Source: Taudactylus pleione
Lineage: Eukaryota > Chordata > Amphibia > Anura > Myobatrachidae
NCBI GenBank assembly: GCA_031769625.1
Contig: JAUIMM010000601.1
Span: 2,647,001-2,711,000 of the forward strand
Direction of reading: 5' to 3'
Length of the DNA stretch: 64,000 bases
The first letter of the stretch is position 1. Every line of letters begins with the position of its first letter. The translations under genes were made by a program, and so were the position numbers. The notes under the pieces are model-generated. The model saw only the letters and a program-made list of their open reading frames with translations. It was not told the DNA's origin and did no database searches. Shown here in pieces: positions 1 through 11,162 of the stretch.

Positions 1-258
1 TTCATTTATAGAGGAAACATCTATCATATAATGTAGTATGGTGAATATCAACAGTAAAAAGTTCCTTTTTTCTAATGGAACAATACTAGATTTTATTTGA
101 TATTCACTTTGTGAGTCTTTTACTGTCAGTATTGAAAGCTCTTTGTGAGTGAAAATATCATTGGGAGATACAAAACCTTCAAAGAATGGTTTATTGTCTG
201 ACTCTGAATCATAATCAGACTCAGAATTCAATCTAATGTCAAAATCAGACCCTTTCAT
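1..258 (-). other. open frame running off the left edge, possible retroelement part
   Basis: On the minus strand an ATG at 258-256 opens about 86 codons with no stop up to the window edge. The start is acidic and serine-rich (a run of Ser, Asp, Glu, Tyr), followed by a mixed hydrophobic/charged stretch. It lies downstream, in the same orientation, of the gag-like frame at 378-947, so it may belong to the same decayed element. I recognise no domain, and chance cannot be excluded at this length. Confidence 0.25.
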
Positions 259-377
259 TGAGGAGCAGCATCAGAAATGGATATAGTGTCCAAAAGACCA
301 GGATATCCCACCGGACCCGCAGAGGAACACATGGAAGTATAGCCAATTCTTGATTCCAGAGGTTGTGACCTTGACAT

Positions 378-947
378 TCATTTTGGAATAGCCTTCCCTT
401 GATTAGCTTGAAAGTCACGGATATGGTGGTCCAGTAAATCTTGATCTGAAAGTTCAGAGGATTTGGCATCTGATGAACACTTGTGAGGCAAATCAAGAGA
501 TTTGGATAGTTGTGATTGGTCAAATTTCAAAGCAATCTTTACTGATGTACTTCTTAGAGTTGGAACCAGGTTTGAAGCAGCTGGAAGCAAAGAAACTTGA
601 TCTGTATTGAAACCAGAGATGGCAAAGGCTGAAAAAGCATCACACAAATGGAAAATTGAATTAATAATATAACCATAATCTGACTGATGGAAGTTCACTA
701 TAGGGTACTTGGAGACCTTTCCTGGGGCAGAACACTTGAAGCCTCCACCCAGAACTAAAAATAAATTAGAAGCCACCTCCTGGAGCAGGAACTTAAATCC
801 CCATACTGAAGCAGGACACTTGAAGTCCCATCCTGGGGCAACAAGTTGGAGACTGACAACCCCTCCTGGAGTTTGAACACTGGAGACCCAACCTCGGGTT
901 TGGACACTAAAGATCCCTCCTGGGGTTGGCAACTCAGAAGGCTTCAA
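378..947 (-). pseudogene. Gypsy-like gag fragment with 9-residue repeats
   Basis: This 189-residue frame starts with degenerate 9-residue repeats (27 bp in DNA, roughly 720-950) containing TPGG-type cores. It continues into a region resembling the start of a Ty3/Gypsy capsid. The same order, with the same 27-bp period, is seen at 63225-64000 on the minus strand. There the capsid-like part is clearer. After the shared motif (IVN, then a hydrophobic helix and LLPA) the frame becomes low-complexity and ends. Gag would form the particle shell of an LTR retrotransposon. No zinc knuckle, protease or polymerase follows in the window. Its likely N-terminal part lies at 5742-6360, separated by the elements at 1188-5740. 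The family assignment is an inference from the matching order, not from strong motifs. Confidence 0.4.
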
Positions 948-1187
948 CTGAACAGATTCTGGACCGAACTTTTGTCATACAGTTTCCAAAGAGTCTGAAA
1001 TTTTGTGAAGAACAGGATCTTCAGCCTCAATAAGGGTATTAAAACATTCTAAAGCTTTTCCTCTGATATGCTGACAGAAATACTTCATTATATTAGTTGG
1101 AGTAATAGAGACAGAAGATAAATTCTCAACATATGGGATGTATTGATGTGCCAAGGAACAAATTTGGGCATAGTCACCATCAAAATA
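948..1187. other. interval without a recognisable gene
   Basis: The sequence continues the direction of the gag-like fragment but contains stops in all frames. No terminal repeat or RNA-like structure was seen. It is probably decayed retroelement sequence. Confidence 0.3.
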
Positions 1188-1311
1188 TACAGGTTGTTAT
1201 TATTATTATTATTACCAGTTATTTATATAGCGCACACATATTCTGCAGGGCTTTACAGAGAATATTCGGCCATTCACATCCATCTCTGTCCCAGTGGAGC
1301 TTACAATCTAT
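1188..1311 (-). repeat. LINE/SINE 3'-tail-like segment with (ATT)n
   Basis: A run of ATT triplets (about 1197-1214) is followed by a segment containing TATATAGCGC and a short GC-box-like stretch. Read on the minus strand this resembles the 3' tail of vertebrate L2/CR1-type LINEs and their SINEs, where AGCGCTATATAAAT precedes a short tandem tail. It ends directly at the TIR of the next element (1312). The family name rests on memory of such tails. Confidence 0.45.
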
Positions 1312-1519
1312 GGGCCTGATTCAGAGCCGCTCGTAAGCGGCAGCTCGTTCGCTCCGAGCGATGTTCGCACAACTGCGCATGCATATAGGTCATAATGCGC
1401 ATGCACCAACCAGTCATTGCGGTCGGAAATCGAGCGCTCGCAAAATAGCGAGTGCCTGCTAATTTGAGTGACAGGATGAGGCGCTTGTGGGTGGTAACAG
1501 GGGAAGGTATATAATAAAT

Positions 1520-2866
1520 AGGTTGTGACGACTATACGTGCGCACGGTGTTATAGTAAAAATATATGGAAAATACATGAAAAACATCAGAGATGTGTACA
1601 CATCGTGTGATATAGTACAAATAAATTTTATTCACAATAATAAGGGAAAGAAAAAAAAGTGTATTTATAAAAAATATAAAATAAAGTAATAAATACACAA
1701 TATAAATTAAAAAATAATTGAAAAAATAAATATGTAACCTTCAAAGATATTGATATACAGGGCACGTTGAAATGTACCCTTCAATACTAGTTGGCTAAAA
1801 TATTAAAATGTGGTATATATATGGAATCGTTCAATGATATGTAATATCAAATTACCAGAAGTCCCATTTCTGAGGGCTCGTAGATATAAAGATGGAGGTT
1901 TTCCGGATAACCTCTTATCCACTCCTCGTCAGGGAACTCCTTATGATGTGAGTCTCACAAATCCAGTGGTCCTGTCACCAATTGCCAATGCGTTTCGAGA
2001 GACAATCTCTCTTCCTCAAGGCTGTGTGACAAGGATACCCCCAGTCTGCTTTATATACCCTGCAGTCAGACCTCTTCCGGGTCAGAGGGTGAATCTTCTC
2101 ATTTATTTATAACTATTTTTAAAAAACACCCTAAGGGAGGATATTCTAAGATCCTATGGTTTTACAACATTATAAAGTCATACTTATAAAAACTCCCTCT
2201 ATACGGGGATAATTTAGAAACCTCGCGTGTGTGGACCGGAAGTGCGTCACTCCGTCACTTCCGGTTCACGATTTGTCTTTATGGATTGTTTGCCGCAATT
2301 TTAATCCTTATATAGTCGTTCGATTCCCGCATGGCTGCGCTGTATCGCTGCATACTGCGATATATCTAAATAAATGTCATCAAGGACCTCCGTTTTCCCT
2401 GGAGGATACTTCCGTTTTTTTCGGCCATTTTCTTGGAGTCTCTAGGCCCGTGTTTTTGCAGACCAACATATTCTGTTGAAAGGGTGCTTCAAGATTTTGC
2501 GGCCATTTTGTTGAGGTCTTTAGAATACATCTAGATTCAGACTGAATGGTTTATTTTATTCGTAATTCCTCCTAATAGTTGAAAGTTTTGGATCTTTGTC
2601 ACCTTGTAAGAACCAATAGTGAAAATTAATAATATGATAATCATGGAACAATTGATTTTAAATAGTATTATAATCATAGAACAATAGATTTTAAATAGAT
2701 AAAAACTATAAAGTGACTCGTGCTGAAAGTGACTGGTGTACAGACCCCAAGTGATTGATGTGAAGATCTGAACAGAGATAAAATTTCTATGCATAATGAA
2801 ACGGATACAATATGTAGAATAAATAAAAGTTTTTTAAAAAATATTATAGATGTATTCAATAAAATT
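1520..2866. other. AT-rich non-coding interval downstream of the Penelope reading frame
   Basis: No gene was recognised. Part of this is presumably the 3' untranslated region of the minus-strand Penelope element, but its 3' boundary is not visible. A hairpin at 2235-2265 has 10-bp arms (ACCGGAAGTG / CACTTCCGGT) around an 11-nt loop. The frames at 1810-2112 and 2231-2479 have no recognisable features. Confidence 0.35.
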
Positions 2867-5069
2867 TTATAAAAACCACTTTAATTCAAAATCTGAATTA
2901 AGTCCCCTGGGTATAAGGGTTTTTAATTTAAAAATCCAATTCATTTCACTTTTCGCCAGACGTTTCTCCTCATTTCTGTCTTTCCATGAATTCTTGATAT
3001 TGTCAATGGCCATGAATAATTTTATTTCTTTCGCAGAGCAATTGTGTACTTCTTTAAAATGATTTGATAGAGAATGTGTCAATACACCTTTTTTTATATT
3101 TCGAAGATGTTCACTTAACCTTGTTTTGAGTGCTCTGCTAGCTCTCCCTATATATATAAGTCCACAGCTGCATTCAATAAGATACACAACGTTAGTTGTG
3201 TTACATGTCATTAAATGATTAAGTTTATAAGTTTTCTCGTTTCTTATGAAATCAACATACTTTGTCTGATCCGTTTTTATTTCTCTGCAGGCAATACAGT
3301 TTCCACACCTAAAAAATCCTTTACTTCTAATTGGATGTGGATTCACTGTATTAAGTGCACTGCGTGCTAATTTGTTTTTCAAATTTGGGGCACGTCTGTA
3401 AATAAAACTTGGTTTAATGGGTAAAGTCTTCTTCAAAATAGGGTCCTTCAGTAGTAAATGCCAATGTTTTTTAATAATGCCTTCTAACTTCTTGTGTTGA
3501 CCTGTGTATTCGATAATGAAAGCATATTCATATTTATTTCCACCATTATTTTCTTCAACTTGTTTTTCTTCTAATAATGTGGCTCTATTTTTGTCCATAA
3601 CTTCTTTTTTATATTTATATAATACTTCATCCTTGTAGCCTTTATCTTTGAACCTTTGTTCCATAGTATTGATTTGTTCTTCACAGGTTGTTTTCTTACT
3701 GCAATTGCGTCTCAGACGTAAATATTGGCTTTTTGGTACGCTCTTAAGCCAATTTTTATGATGTTCACTCTTAATGGATATATAGTTATTTGCGTCTGTG
3801 GGTTTGCTGTAACCTTTGGTTTCTAATTGTCCGTTTTCCACATATAATGTTAAATCCAAAAAGTTGATTTCTGTGCAGCTCACTTGAAAACTAAAACCAA
3901 TATTAAAATCATTCTCATTTAAAATAGTTAAAAATGAATCTAATTTCTCTTGTGTATCTTCCCAAATAAAAAAGACATCATCTATATATCGATACCATAT
4001 ACTAAGATTTTCTTCCAAAATTCTTTTCATTTTAGTTTCTTCCCAGTATGCCATGAACAGATTGGCGTAACTGGGAGCAAATTTTGTACCCATAGCAGTA
4101 CCTTTAACCTGCATATAGTACTCTCCATTAAAATAGAAATAATTTTTTTTAAGGATAAAATCGATGCTTTTTAATAAAAAATCTTTCTTATCTTCATTTA
4201 AATCTGTTTTATTTAAAAACCACTTGACAGCTTCTATACCTTTATCGTGTGGTATGTTTGTGTATAGTGCTGTTACATCTGCAGTGACCAAGATCTTATT
4301 CTCGTTCCATCTTATATCTTTTATTTTCCTCAAAGTATCTGTGGTGTCTTTTAAATGTGATTTTGTTGTACATACCATGGGTTGCAGGTAGGCATCTATG
4401 TACTCTGACAAATTAGTAGTCAGACTACCTATCCCTGCCACTATGGGTCTGCCTGGTGGATTTTTTTGGATCCTTATGTATTTTGGGAAGAGTATATATG
4501 ATCGGGATTGTGGGGTCTTCCACTTTTAAGAAATCATATTCTTTCTTAGTGATGATTTCTTTCTTCAATGTCTCATCCAATAGTTTCCAGAGATTTTTTT
4601 TGATCTTAGATGTTGGATCACCACGAAGTTTATGATATGTATTAACTTCTTGTAATTGTTTGTCAATCTCCTTAATGTAATCTTCCTTGTTCAAAATGAC
4701 AACACCGCCTCCTTTATCACAAGGTTTAATAATAATTGTTTCATCTTTCTGTAATTCTTTCAATGCTGCTCTTTCTTTTCTTGTGAGGTTCATTTTCTTC
4801 AGATGATTTTTCTCTAATTTTTCGATATCTTCAACTACACATTTCTGGAATTTCTGGAAACTATCGATCAGTGACCCTTTCAGATGTTTTGGATAAAATA
4901 GGGATTTCTTTTTAAATTCCTTATTATTTCTCCCCTCTGAAGTTTCTGTTTCTTTTTCTTTGTCATCAAAAAATTTCTTTATAGTTAGTTTTCTTGTAAA
5001 CTTTTCCACATCTATAAAGGTGTTAAACTGATCAATGTGTTTACTTGGTGTGAATTTCAATCCTTTCAA
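2867..5069 (-). pseudogene. Penelope-like element: reverse transcriptase with GIY-YIG endonuclease (frameshifted)
   Basis: Two overlapping minus frames, 5069-4425 (214 residues) and 4441-2867 (524 residues), are the front and back of one Penelope-like protein. The first carries the KGLxFxP-type N-terminal motif and the LPKIHK motif that precedes the polymerase core. The second has RT motif A (ADVTALYT, residues 54-61), motif B (GTAMG...SYANL, 114-128) and the YIDD catalytic box (152-155). It also has a CxxC...C cluster (about 379-385), a GIY-YIG endonuclease start (VVYLIECSCGLIYIG, 418-432) and the catalytic-type Glu near 499. Penelope elements copy their RNA into DNA at a nick made by this endonuclease. 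A frameshift near 4440-4470 breaks the frame. The frame stays open upstream to about 5110, where host-element sequence resumes, so the copy is 5'-truncated. Confidence 0.9.
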
Positions 5070-5112
5070 TAGTAGGCACTCTTCATCCTTTGTTAGTACT
5101 CTCTGACTTAAA
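5070..5112 (-). other. 5' truncation point of the Penelope-like copy
   Basis: The protein frame of the Penelope copy continues open above 5069 for about 14 codons. It then meets GC-rich sequence of the surrounding TIR element near 5110. No upstream open reading frame equivalent to 21074-21916 of the other copy is present. Confidence 0.5.
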
Positions 5113-5487
5113 TTATATATTTTGCCAAACAGTCAAAACGGGCATTTTAAGGGTGTGCATAATTAACAAAGCAGCGTCATCGACCATGTCACTTGGTTGT
5201 TTCTTAGCCTGAACTGTTCGCATGATTGCGGTAGGAAAATCCAACCACAAGCACTGCGAGCAGTTCAGACGCCTTTTGATGTACTCGATTAATCTAATAA
5301 ATAGCGGAGATGATGTAGGATGCGAGCGGCCTGGGCGCGTCTTTACAAAATAGCGAGCGCATGTTTCATTCGCTCGCTCAGACATAGAGGCGTCAACAGA
5401 CCGCAAAGTGTGAGCGCTCAATTTAAATAGCCGGCCCCTTTTTCTGAATGAGCGAGTGCAAATAGCGTCTGGCTCTGAATCAGGCCC

Positions 5488-5740
5488 TCAGAGCCGGATG
5501 CTCTGACAGAGCACTCGCTCTGAATCAGGGCCGGCCCTCTGGTTTTTCAGAATGACCTCCTGGCTGCTCGCATAGCTGTGGGTGATGACCCACAGCTATA
5601 GAGAGCGGCCATGATGATGGTCGCGATGGTCAAGACATCGGGCTTGCGACGAGACCCTTGTGGTAGGGTCTCGTTGCCGCAAGCCCAAGAGTGCTTTTGG
5701 CTCTAATAGAGCCATGGGAACACCTCTGTCTGGACAGCCA
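5488..5740. mobile_element. MITE, CTGATTCAGAGC family, copy 1
   Basis: This directly abuts the right end of the preceding TIR element. It shares its order with 27452-27700: AGAGCCGGA, GCTCTGACAGAGC, CTCGCTCTGAATCAGGGCC, then paired CATAGCTGTG / CACAGCTAT words and GATGGTCGCGATGGTC. One arm of the last hairpin is shortened here relative to the other copy. It has no coding capacity. The end-sequence similarity suggests the same transposase mobilised both groups. Confidence 0.55.
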
Positions 5741-5741
5741 C

Positions 5742-6360
5742 TCAACATCGACAGCATGCCCCCTTTGGTACGAGACTCAGAGCGACAGTTTGCCCGTTGC
5801 TATCCGGGTCTTGCGCATGCGCACGACGGAGAACTGGAGGATATGGAACTAGCTTGGTACCAGAGTTCCTTGAACCAGCTGGGACCACAGGAGTCAGTAC
5901 TGGTTTGGGACCAGAATTTCTTGAACTGGCTGAAACTGGAAGAGGCAGAACCAGATTGGGACCAGAGACTCTTGAACAGGCTGGGACCAGAGAAGATGGA
6001 ACTGGTTCTGAACTGAAATGGCATGAATCAGCAGACGGTAATTCCACAGAAAAAAATTCCTCCAAATAACCAGGTAACTCTTGAAGAATGTTTGTTAAAA
6101 GAGTCTGTAACTGGATCAATCTCCTTTTAAAAGTCTCAAAACACTTAGGACTTGTACTTATTCGTAGTGGGAAACCGGATATTGGACATTGGGGAGGAAT
6201 TAACAGGCCTGGAATTCTCCGCTGAAGAACCAGAAACAGTTTTTAGCTGTGAAGATAGCTCTTGTAGATACTGAATGATTTGTTGTTGCATGGTGTTCTG
6301 TTGTTTAACACGTTCGGTCAATTCAGACATGACATCTCCTATTGAGGCCAAAAGTAGCAC
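5742..6360 (-). pseudogene. Gypsy-like gag N-terminal region with 16-residue repeats
   Basis: Minus-strand frames 6360-6145 (71 residues) and 6119-5742 (125 residues) are adjacent. The first has a short coiled-coil-like, Gln-rich N-terminus (ELTERVKQQ, then QQQIIQYLQEL), typical of the start of many Ty3/Gypsy gag proteins. The second has three 16-residue repeats (48 bp in DNA, about 5850-6010) with SRNSG/SRVSG cores. I infer that this is the 5' part of the gag whose later part is at 378-947, with the elements between 1188 and 5740 inserted between them. No LTR or primer site was identified upstream (6361-6770). Confidence 0.4.
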
Positions 6361-6770
6361 ACAAGAACTGGCTTAAGTAGGGAGTGGTCTCTAGCCATTG
6401 GACTAGGAGACCAGGTGAGTGAACAGGTGCACCAGTTAATCAGAGGGAGACATCCTTGTGATGTTTTGAAACAGCCATGAATGAATATCTGAACCTGTTA
6501 GTAATGCTAAGACTCAGATTCATGACACAAGTGTATTTAATCCTGGTTAGCAATATGTCCAGATAATGCATTTAAGATCCAAGGGATGGGGAGAAAAATC
6601 CCAAGCACTTGTAAAGACACTGATGTATACAAAGAGATTTTTTGGTGTAAATAGAATATCTCCACTATAGTGTTAAATAGGTAGCCAATATGGCTATGTG
6701 CTAATCTAAGTGTGGAGGTGCTCCCCAGAGAGTACATTTATTGATGTTAGAGGCGTAAATAAAATACTCT
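6361..6770. other. interval without a recognisable gene
   Basis: This may be the leader or LTR of the gag element read on the minus strand. I could not find a TG...CA-bounded repeat or a tRNA-like primer site here. Confidence 0.25.
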
Positions 6771-7947
6771 CTATGTTGGGGGCACTGTAGTGAAGATTTA
6801 AAAGAAAAAAAAATAGAAAAAAAATACAGATGTCCATTGTTCATTCATGACAAAACACAGTCCAGTACTACTGTATAGTGTAATGAAAGACATGTTCTAT
6901 CAGCCAATTGCTACAAAAGCTTTGTTAGCTATTTCACGCATGTGCTGTGCAGTTTAGAGAAAGCAACATCTGGTGGACAGAAAGTTGTATTACACACTCT
7001 GACTTTTCCAGTGCGTCAGTATGTTACGTGGGTGGTGCCATACTGCAGCATGCTGCGATATACATCTCCATGGCAGGGCACAACTAGCATGGCACACTAC
7101 TTGGCATATAGAGCAAAGATGTAGCAGGACACATCTGTAACTTTTCATCCATATGATGGAGATATCGGTCATCACAGATAAGTAAATACATAAACATTAA
7201 ACAATAATTGAGAATGATATACCATCCACAGAAGATAATTAAACTGCAAATTAAGTAATTAATGCAATACTTACAGACTTAGGATTGAGTGTAAGGTATA
7301 GTCATCCTCATATGATGTGGGAAGATGGCTGCTGCATAGCATGTACCAGTGTAGTGAATGTCACATGAGGTTTAGAAAGTAAACTGACATCTGCTGTTAA
7401 TCCACAAAATAAGGTGGAACTGATATAGGTAGAGCAGGTCCTCACTGATTAAGCTGATCAATGAGAGTGTCAACAAAAAGGTAATTGTAGTTAGCAGATA
7501 GGGGAAGGAATCAGACATTCAATGTTGCTGCCTGTTGTGTAAGAAAATGCATAGTGAACAACAGGTAAACGATCTCCTGCTGGTCTGTCCCCTAGGACGT
7601 ATGATATTGGGTATAGCTGAATGCTTCTGCATAGCCTGATGTTACACAGACAGTGCTGTGCACCAGCCTGCAGTCTGCATATACCATTAGAATCCCATAA
7701 AAATAAATTGTACATGTTTTGAAACTGTAAGTCATGCATAAACCAGAGGAGAAATAAAGAAGACTGTTTATGTTAAGGCACTCTTTTGATTGAAATTTTA
7801 TTGTTTTATTAAAAAAATATTTTTTATTGATATGCATTAAAAAAGAAGAGGGGAAAAACATTTACTTTCTCTATGCGGGAGTCTTTCTCCAGTAAAGGTA
7901 CAAATATAGAAAAGGACACGCTCCAATGAGTTATGTAATAACTGTTA

Positions 7948-8274
7948 GGTGCCTACACACAGTGCGATAAAGCAGCCCATCCGATGGATTGGTATGACAT
8001 CGCTGCTATATCGTACCATGTATGGGCATGATATTGGACAGTGCACGCACCCGTGGGGTCACACATCGCACTTCCAGATCTTACTGCAGATTCAGTTGAT
8101 CTGGGGATGCGATGTGCGATCCCATGCAGAGCTATGCGGGGGGGAAGGGGGGGTGGGCGGCATATCAGGTGGTCGGCCACACAATTTCCTCTTGTGTGTG
8201 GGGACCGCCTGATATGTTGCCCGTCAGATCCTCCGTCACGTTGCAAGGTGCATGTCGCACTGTGTTTGGGTGCT
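7948..8274. mobile_element. MITE with TTA target duplication (PIF/Harbinger-type)
   Basis: The ends are GGTGCCTACACACAGTGCGA and, inverted, TCGCACTGTGTTTGGGTGCT. TTA occurs at 7945-7947 and 8275-8277. The other copy of this repeat reads through as ATTGTTACACAATTTATTG near 10214, so the insertion is demonstrated within the window. A 3-bp TTA duplication is characteristic of PIF/Harbinger elements. It has no coding capacity. Confidence 0.75.
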
Positions 8275-8441
8275 TTACACAATTTATTGATAGATATGAG
8301 AAGATACAAACAGTTCAGTAAAGTCAATTTATGATGGCGGGATATAAAGTGGTTTGTTAAGGAAAAGGTAATTGAAGTTAGCAGATAGGGGAAGGAATGA
8401 GACATTCAATGCTGCTGCCTGTTGTTTGTTGAAATGCATAG

Positions 8442-9606
8442 TGTCACAATTGGTGTCTGCGAGTTACCTGTCTCAGGTGGTGATCGGGTTTCAATGGAGG
8501 CCGGCATGACTGGAATCACAGATAATGTAGATAGCTCTATTTATAAGACTTGTGTAGCAGTAAAAACTGCCTTTGATGATAAATGACAGGAACTGAAGGG
8601 ACCGAACTGGGACCGGCAGGAAGGCTTGTTGAATTGAACTGATGAACTAAGAACTTGACTCTGGACTGGAACAACGTGGATAGAACTGATGAGCTTTCAA
8701 CTTGACTCTGGACTGGAATGTGACAATGGCTGAAGGGAAGTCAGGTAATGCTGAGATGAGGGCTAAACAGGGTAATCTGGAAATGCTGTGACAAGGTTGG
8801 AACTCAGGAGCAGGCTGGATAGGTTAACTGGGAATAACAGGTTTCAGGAAGGAATGGGTAGGTTTGGGAATTTTAGGTTCAGGGAGGGAGTAGGTAGGTA
8901 AAAGGGGCAGGAGTTGATCCACAGCAGGAAGCAAGGCAGGGTAACATGATGTAGGTTTACAGAGTGCCAGGGACCAACCAGGAGTAGGACTAGCAGCAAA
9001 GCACAGGCCAGGTATTGCAGTAACAGGACGTCTGGATTCCAGGTATTACTGTAGCAGGTTTTCGGGATGCACCAGGGGTTGCTGTCAGCAGGCTTACTGG
9101 ATTGCCAGGTTTGGATGTAACAGGTTTTCAGGAAGCACCGGGGGTTGCTGCCAGCAGATTTACTGGATTGCCAGGTACAGCTGAAACAGGTTTTCTGGAT
9201 AGCGCCAGGGATTGCTGTAGCAGGTTTCAGGGATATACTAGAACACAGAAACAGCATGAACCATACACCACGGGAAGACGAGGTGTTCAGGTCCAGAATG
9301 CTATCAGGAGAGGATATATATACCATGGGTCTGGCAGCAATTGGTGGATATGGACAGGTGGTCTGGTAGTAGCATTCTGAGTGGTGGAAGGCACAACATG
9401 CAGAGGGAGTATTCATCTCTGCAGCTCTGAGAATCAGAACCACACCTGTGATTCCAATCAGGGCTAGCAGTGCTCACAGACAGAGGAGAGACCAGGTGCA
9501 ATAATCAGAGCAAATCCTCCAGGCAAATTACACACACAGATCCATGGGGAAGCTGACAGGGGTAAGTCTCAAGGCAAAAAGGTGACAACTAGACAGGGTC
9601 GTGACA
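8442..9606. mobile_element. solo LTR, 1165 bp, with 5-bp target duplication CATAG
   Basis: The segment begins TGTCAC and ends GTGACA. CATAG flanks it at 8437-8441 and 9607-9611. The uninterrupted site, GCATAGTGAACAAC, is seen near 7550. TG...CA ends with a 5-bp duplication are the mark of an LTR retroelement reduced to one LTR by recombination. The interior has degenerate tandem units of about 60 bp (about 9030-9230) containing CAGGTTTTC and GGATTGCCAGG. The frames within it are not convincing genes. Orientation and family are unknown. Confidence 0.75.
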
Positions 9607-9784
9607 CATAGTGAACAACTGGTGAGAAATCTCCTGCTGGTCTGTCCCCTAGGAAGTATGATAGTGGGAATACCTAAGGTTACCCTGATGTCACAAAAAA
9701 AGTGCAGTGCACCAGCCTGCAGTCTGCATATATTATTACTTACTATTCCATAAAATAAATAGTACCTGTTTTGAGACTAGAAGT

Positions 9785-9900
9785 CAGCAAGATGACATTA
9801 GAAGTATAAGAGAGGGTCAGTCCTATGCACTGGACCAACCCTGGTGTGTCAAAGACGTGCTCATTTCGCTGAAACTGACATTCAATTGGTCATCTTGCTG
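9785..9900. mobile_element. small inverted-repeat insertion (116 bp)
   Basis: CAGCAAGATGAC at 9785-9796 is perfectly inverted as GTCATCTTGCTG at 9889-9900. The segment interrupts sequence that is continuous in the opposite foldback arm near 11660, so it looks inserted. It has no coding capacity. Confidence 0.5.
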
Positions 9901-10549
9901 ATTTCCAGTCTCAAGGAATGAAGGGGACCTCATTCACTGACCTCATCCAAATAGGATCAAAATATATGTGTGTATAGTGTTAAAGAACCAACATATAGGG
10001 CATCATGTAGTATGGCATGATCCTGCTTCCTAGAGTCTTTTGTTGGGGCACTCTTTTAATTAAAATGTTATTGTTTCATTAAAACATACATTTTTATCGA
10101 TATACATTAAAAAAGAAGAGGGGAAGAACATTTACTTTCTCTACTCGGGAGTCTTTTTCCAGTAAAGGAACAAATATAGAAAAGGACACAATACAGTGAG
10201 TGAGTCATGAAATTATTGTTACACAATTTATTGATAGATGCGAGAAGATATAAAAAGTTCAATTATGTGATGTAGATCACAAATACAAAAAATATTACAT
10301 CACGATCAATTTGTGATGGTGGAATATAAAGTGCTTTGTACAGAATAATATAAACATTAAATACACAAACAATGAATACACTAAAATAGGGGAGAGTTGC
10401 TCACAATATACACAGGTTAATTGGCATATCGATAGGAGTGCAGAAATTGCAAATACAGATAAAAGTAAAAAGCAAAATTTAATAAATGTATCAGCCAGCT
10501 GTAGAGTGATTTTAAATATTTTAGAGGATGCTATTCTGTTAATCACTGG

Positions 10550-11045
10550 GGGTTGGGTATGATATGCTTGTGCTTGAAATGCCAGTGGTTCAAATACCGA
10601 CACTGGAATCCTAAATGTGCAGAATCCTGACAGGGTCCGGTAAGTACCCTAACCCTTCCCATCTTCCCCCTAACCCTAATCCTCCTTTGGTGCTGCCTAA
10701 ACCCTAACCTCCTACCAATGGTGCCAAACCTAACCATTCCTTCCAGCACCCTAAACCTAACCATCCACGGGGGGTGCCTAAGCCTAATCTTCCCCTAGTG
10801 GTGCCTAACTCTAACCCCACCTCCCTATAGACTAACCCTTCCTGGGGGTTGACTAACCCCCCTAGAGAGGTTCCTAAACCTTAGCCCCCCATTCCCGGGC
10901 TAAGTATAATACTTACCCGCATTCCTACATTCGGGATGCCGGTGGTCGGGATGTCGGACGTCGGTATCCTTATCTGTTCGGCATGATGACGTCGGCATTA
11001 TGCCAGGTGTCGGGATCTCGTCCGCTGGCATCTTAAATGTATCCC
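10550..11045. mobile_element. MITE with telomere-like TTAGGG/TTAGGC motifs, copy 1
   Basis: It starts GGGTTGGGTATGATAT and ends ATGTATCCC. It is flanked by AATCACTGG at 10541-10549 and 11046-11054 (9-bp duplication). The foldback right arm carries the uninterrupted site (CCAGTG...AACAGG near 11157). The interior (10620-10900) has irregular CCTAACCCTAA-type words, the complement of TTAGGGTTAGG, spaced by about 30-40 bp. Related copies are at 13321, 25875 and 58630. Confidence 0.7.
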
Positions 11046-11049
11046 AATC

Positions 11050-11162
11050 ACTGGATATAATGGCTGGGTTTAATGATTGTATTTGAAAATGTAGTTCAAA
11101 ATGGTTTTTACTATACATGCTTTTGAACTACAATCATTAAACCCAGCCATTATATCCAGTGC
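11050..11162. repeat. centre of the foldback: long hairpin
   Basis: CACTGGATATAATGGCTGGG at 11050 pairs with CCCAGCCATTATATCCAGTG ending near 11161. The arms extend inward (TTTAATGATTGTA / TACAATCATTAAA, GTAGTTCAAAA / TTTTGAACTAC) to a loop of about 18 nt near 11103-11120. This is the turning point of the inverted repeat. Confidence 0.8.

Larger units (their letters stand above)
1312..5487. mobile_element. TIR element (GGGCCTGATTCAGAGCC ends) holding a nested Penelope element
   Basis: A 17-bp sequence GGGCCTGATTCAGAGCC at 1312-1328 is repeated as a perfect inverted copy at 5471-5487. Next to each end the DNA is rich in short GC-rich hairpins with GAGCG/CGCTC words (1330-1500 and 5180-5470). 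The middle is occupied by a Penelope-like element. I saw no transposase and no convincing target duplication, so the superfamily is open. Two smaller elements with related ends lie at 5488-5740 and 27452-27700. Confidence 0.6.
7470..10480. repeat. tandem duplication inside the foldback left arm
   Basis: Unit 1 (about 7470-8360 without its MITE) and unit 2 (about 8361-10360 without its insertions) share the same order. The shared landmarks are AGCAGATAGGGGAAGGAAT, GAAATGCATAGTG, CTGCTGGTCTGTCCCCTAGG, AAAAAAGAAGAGGGGAA and ACACAATTTATTGATAGAT. Each unit serves as the empty site for insertions present only in the other. Confidence 0.75.
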
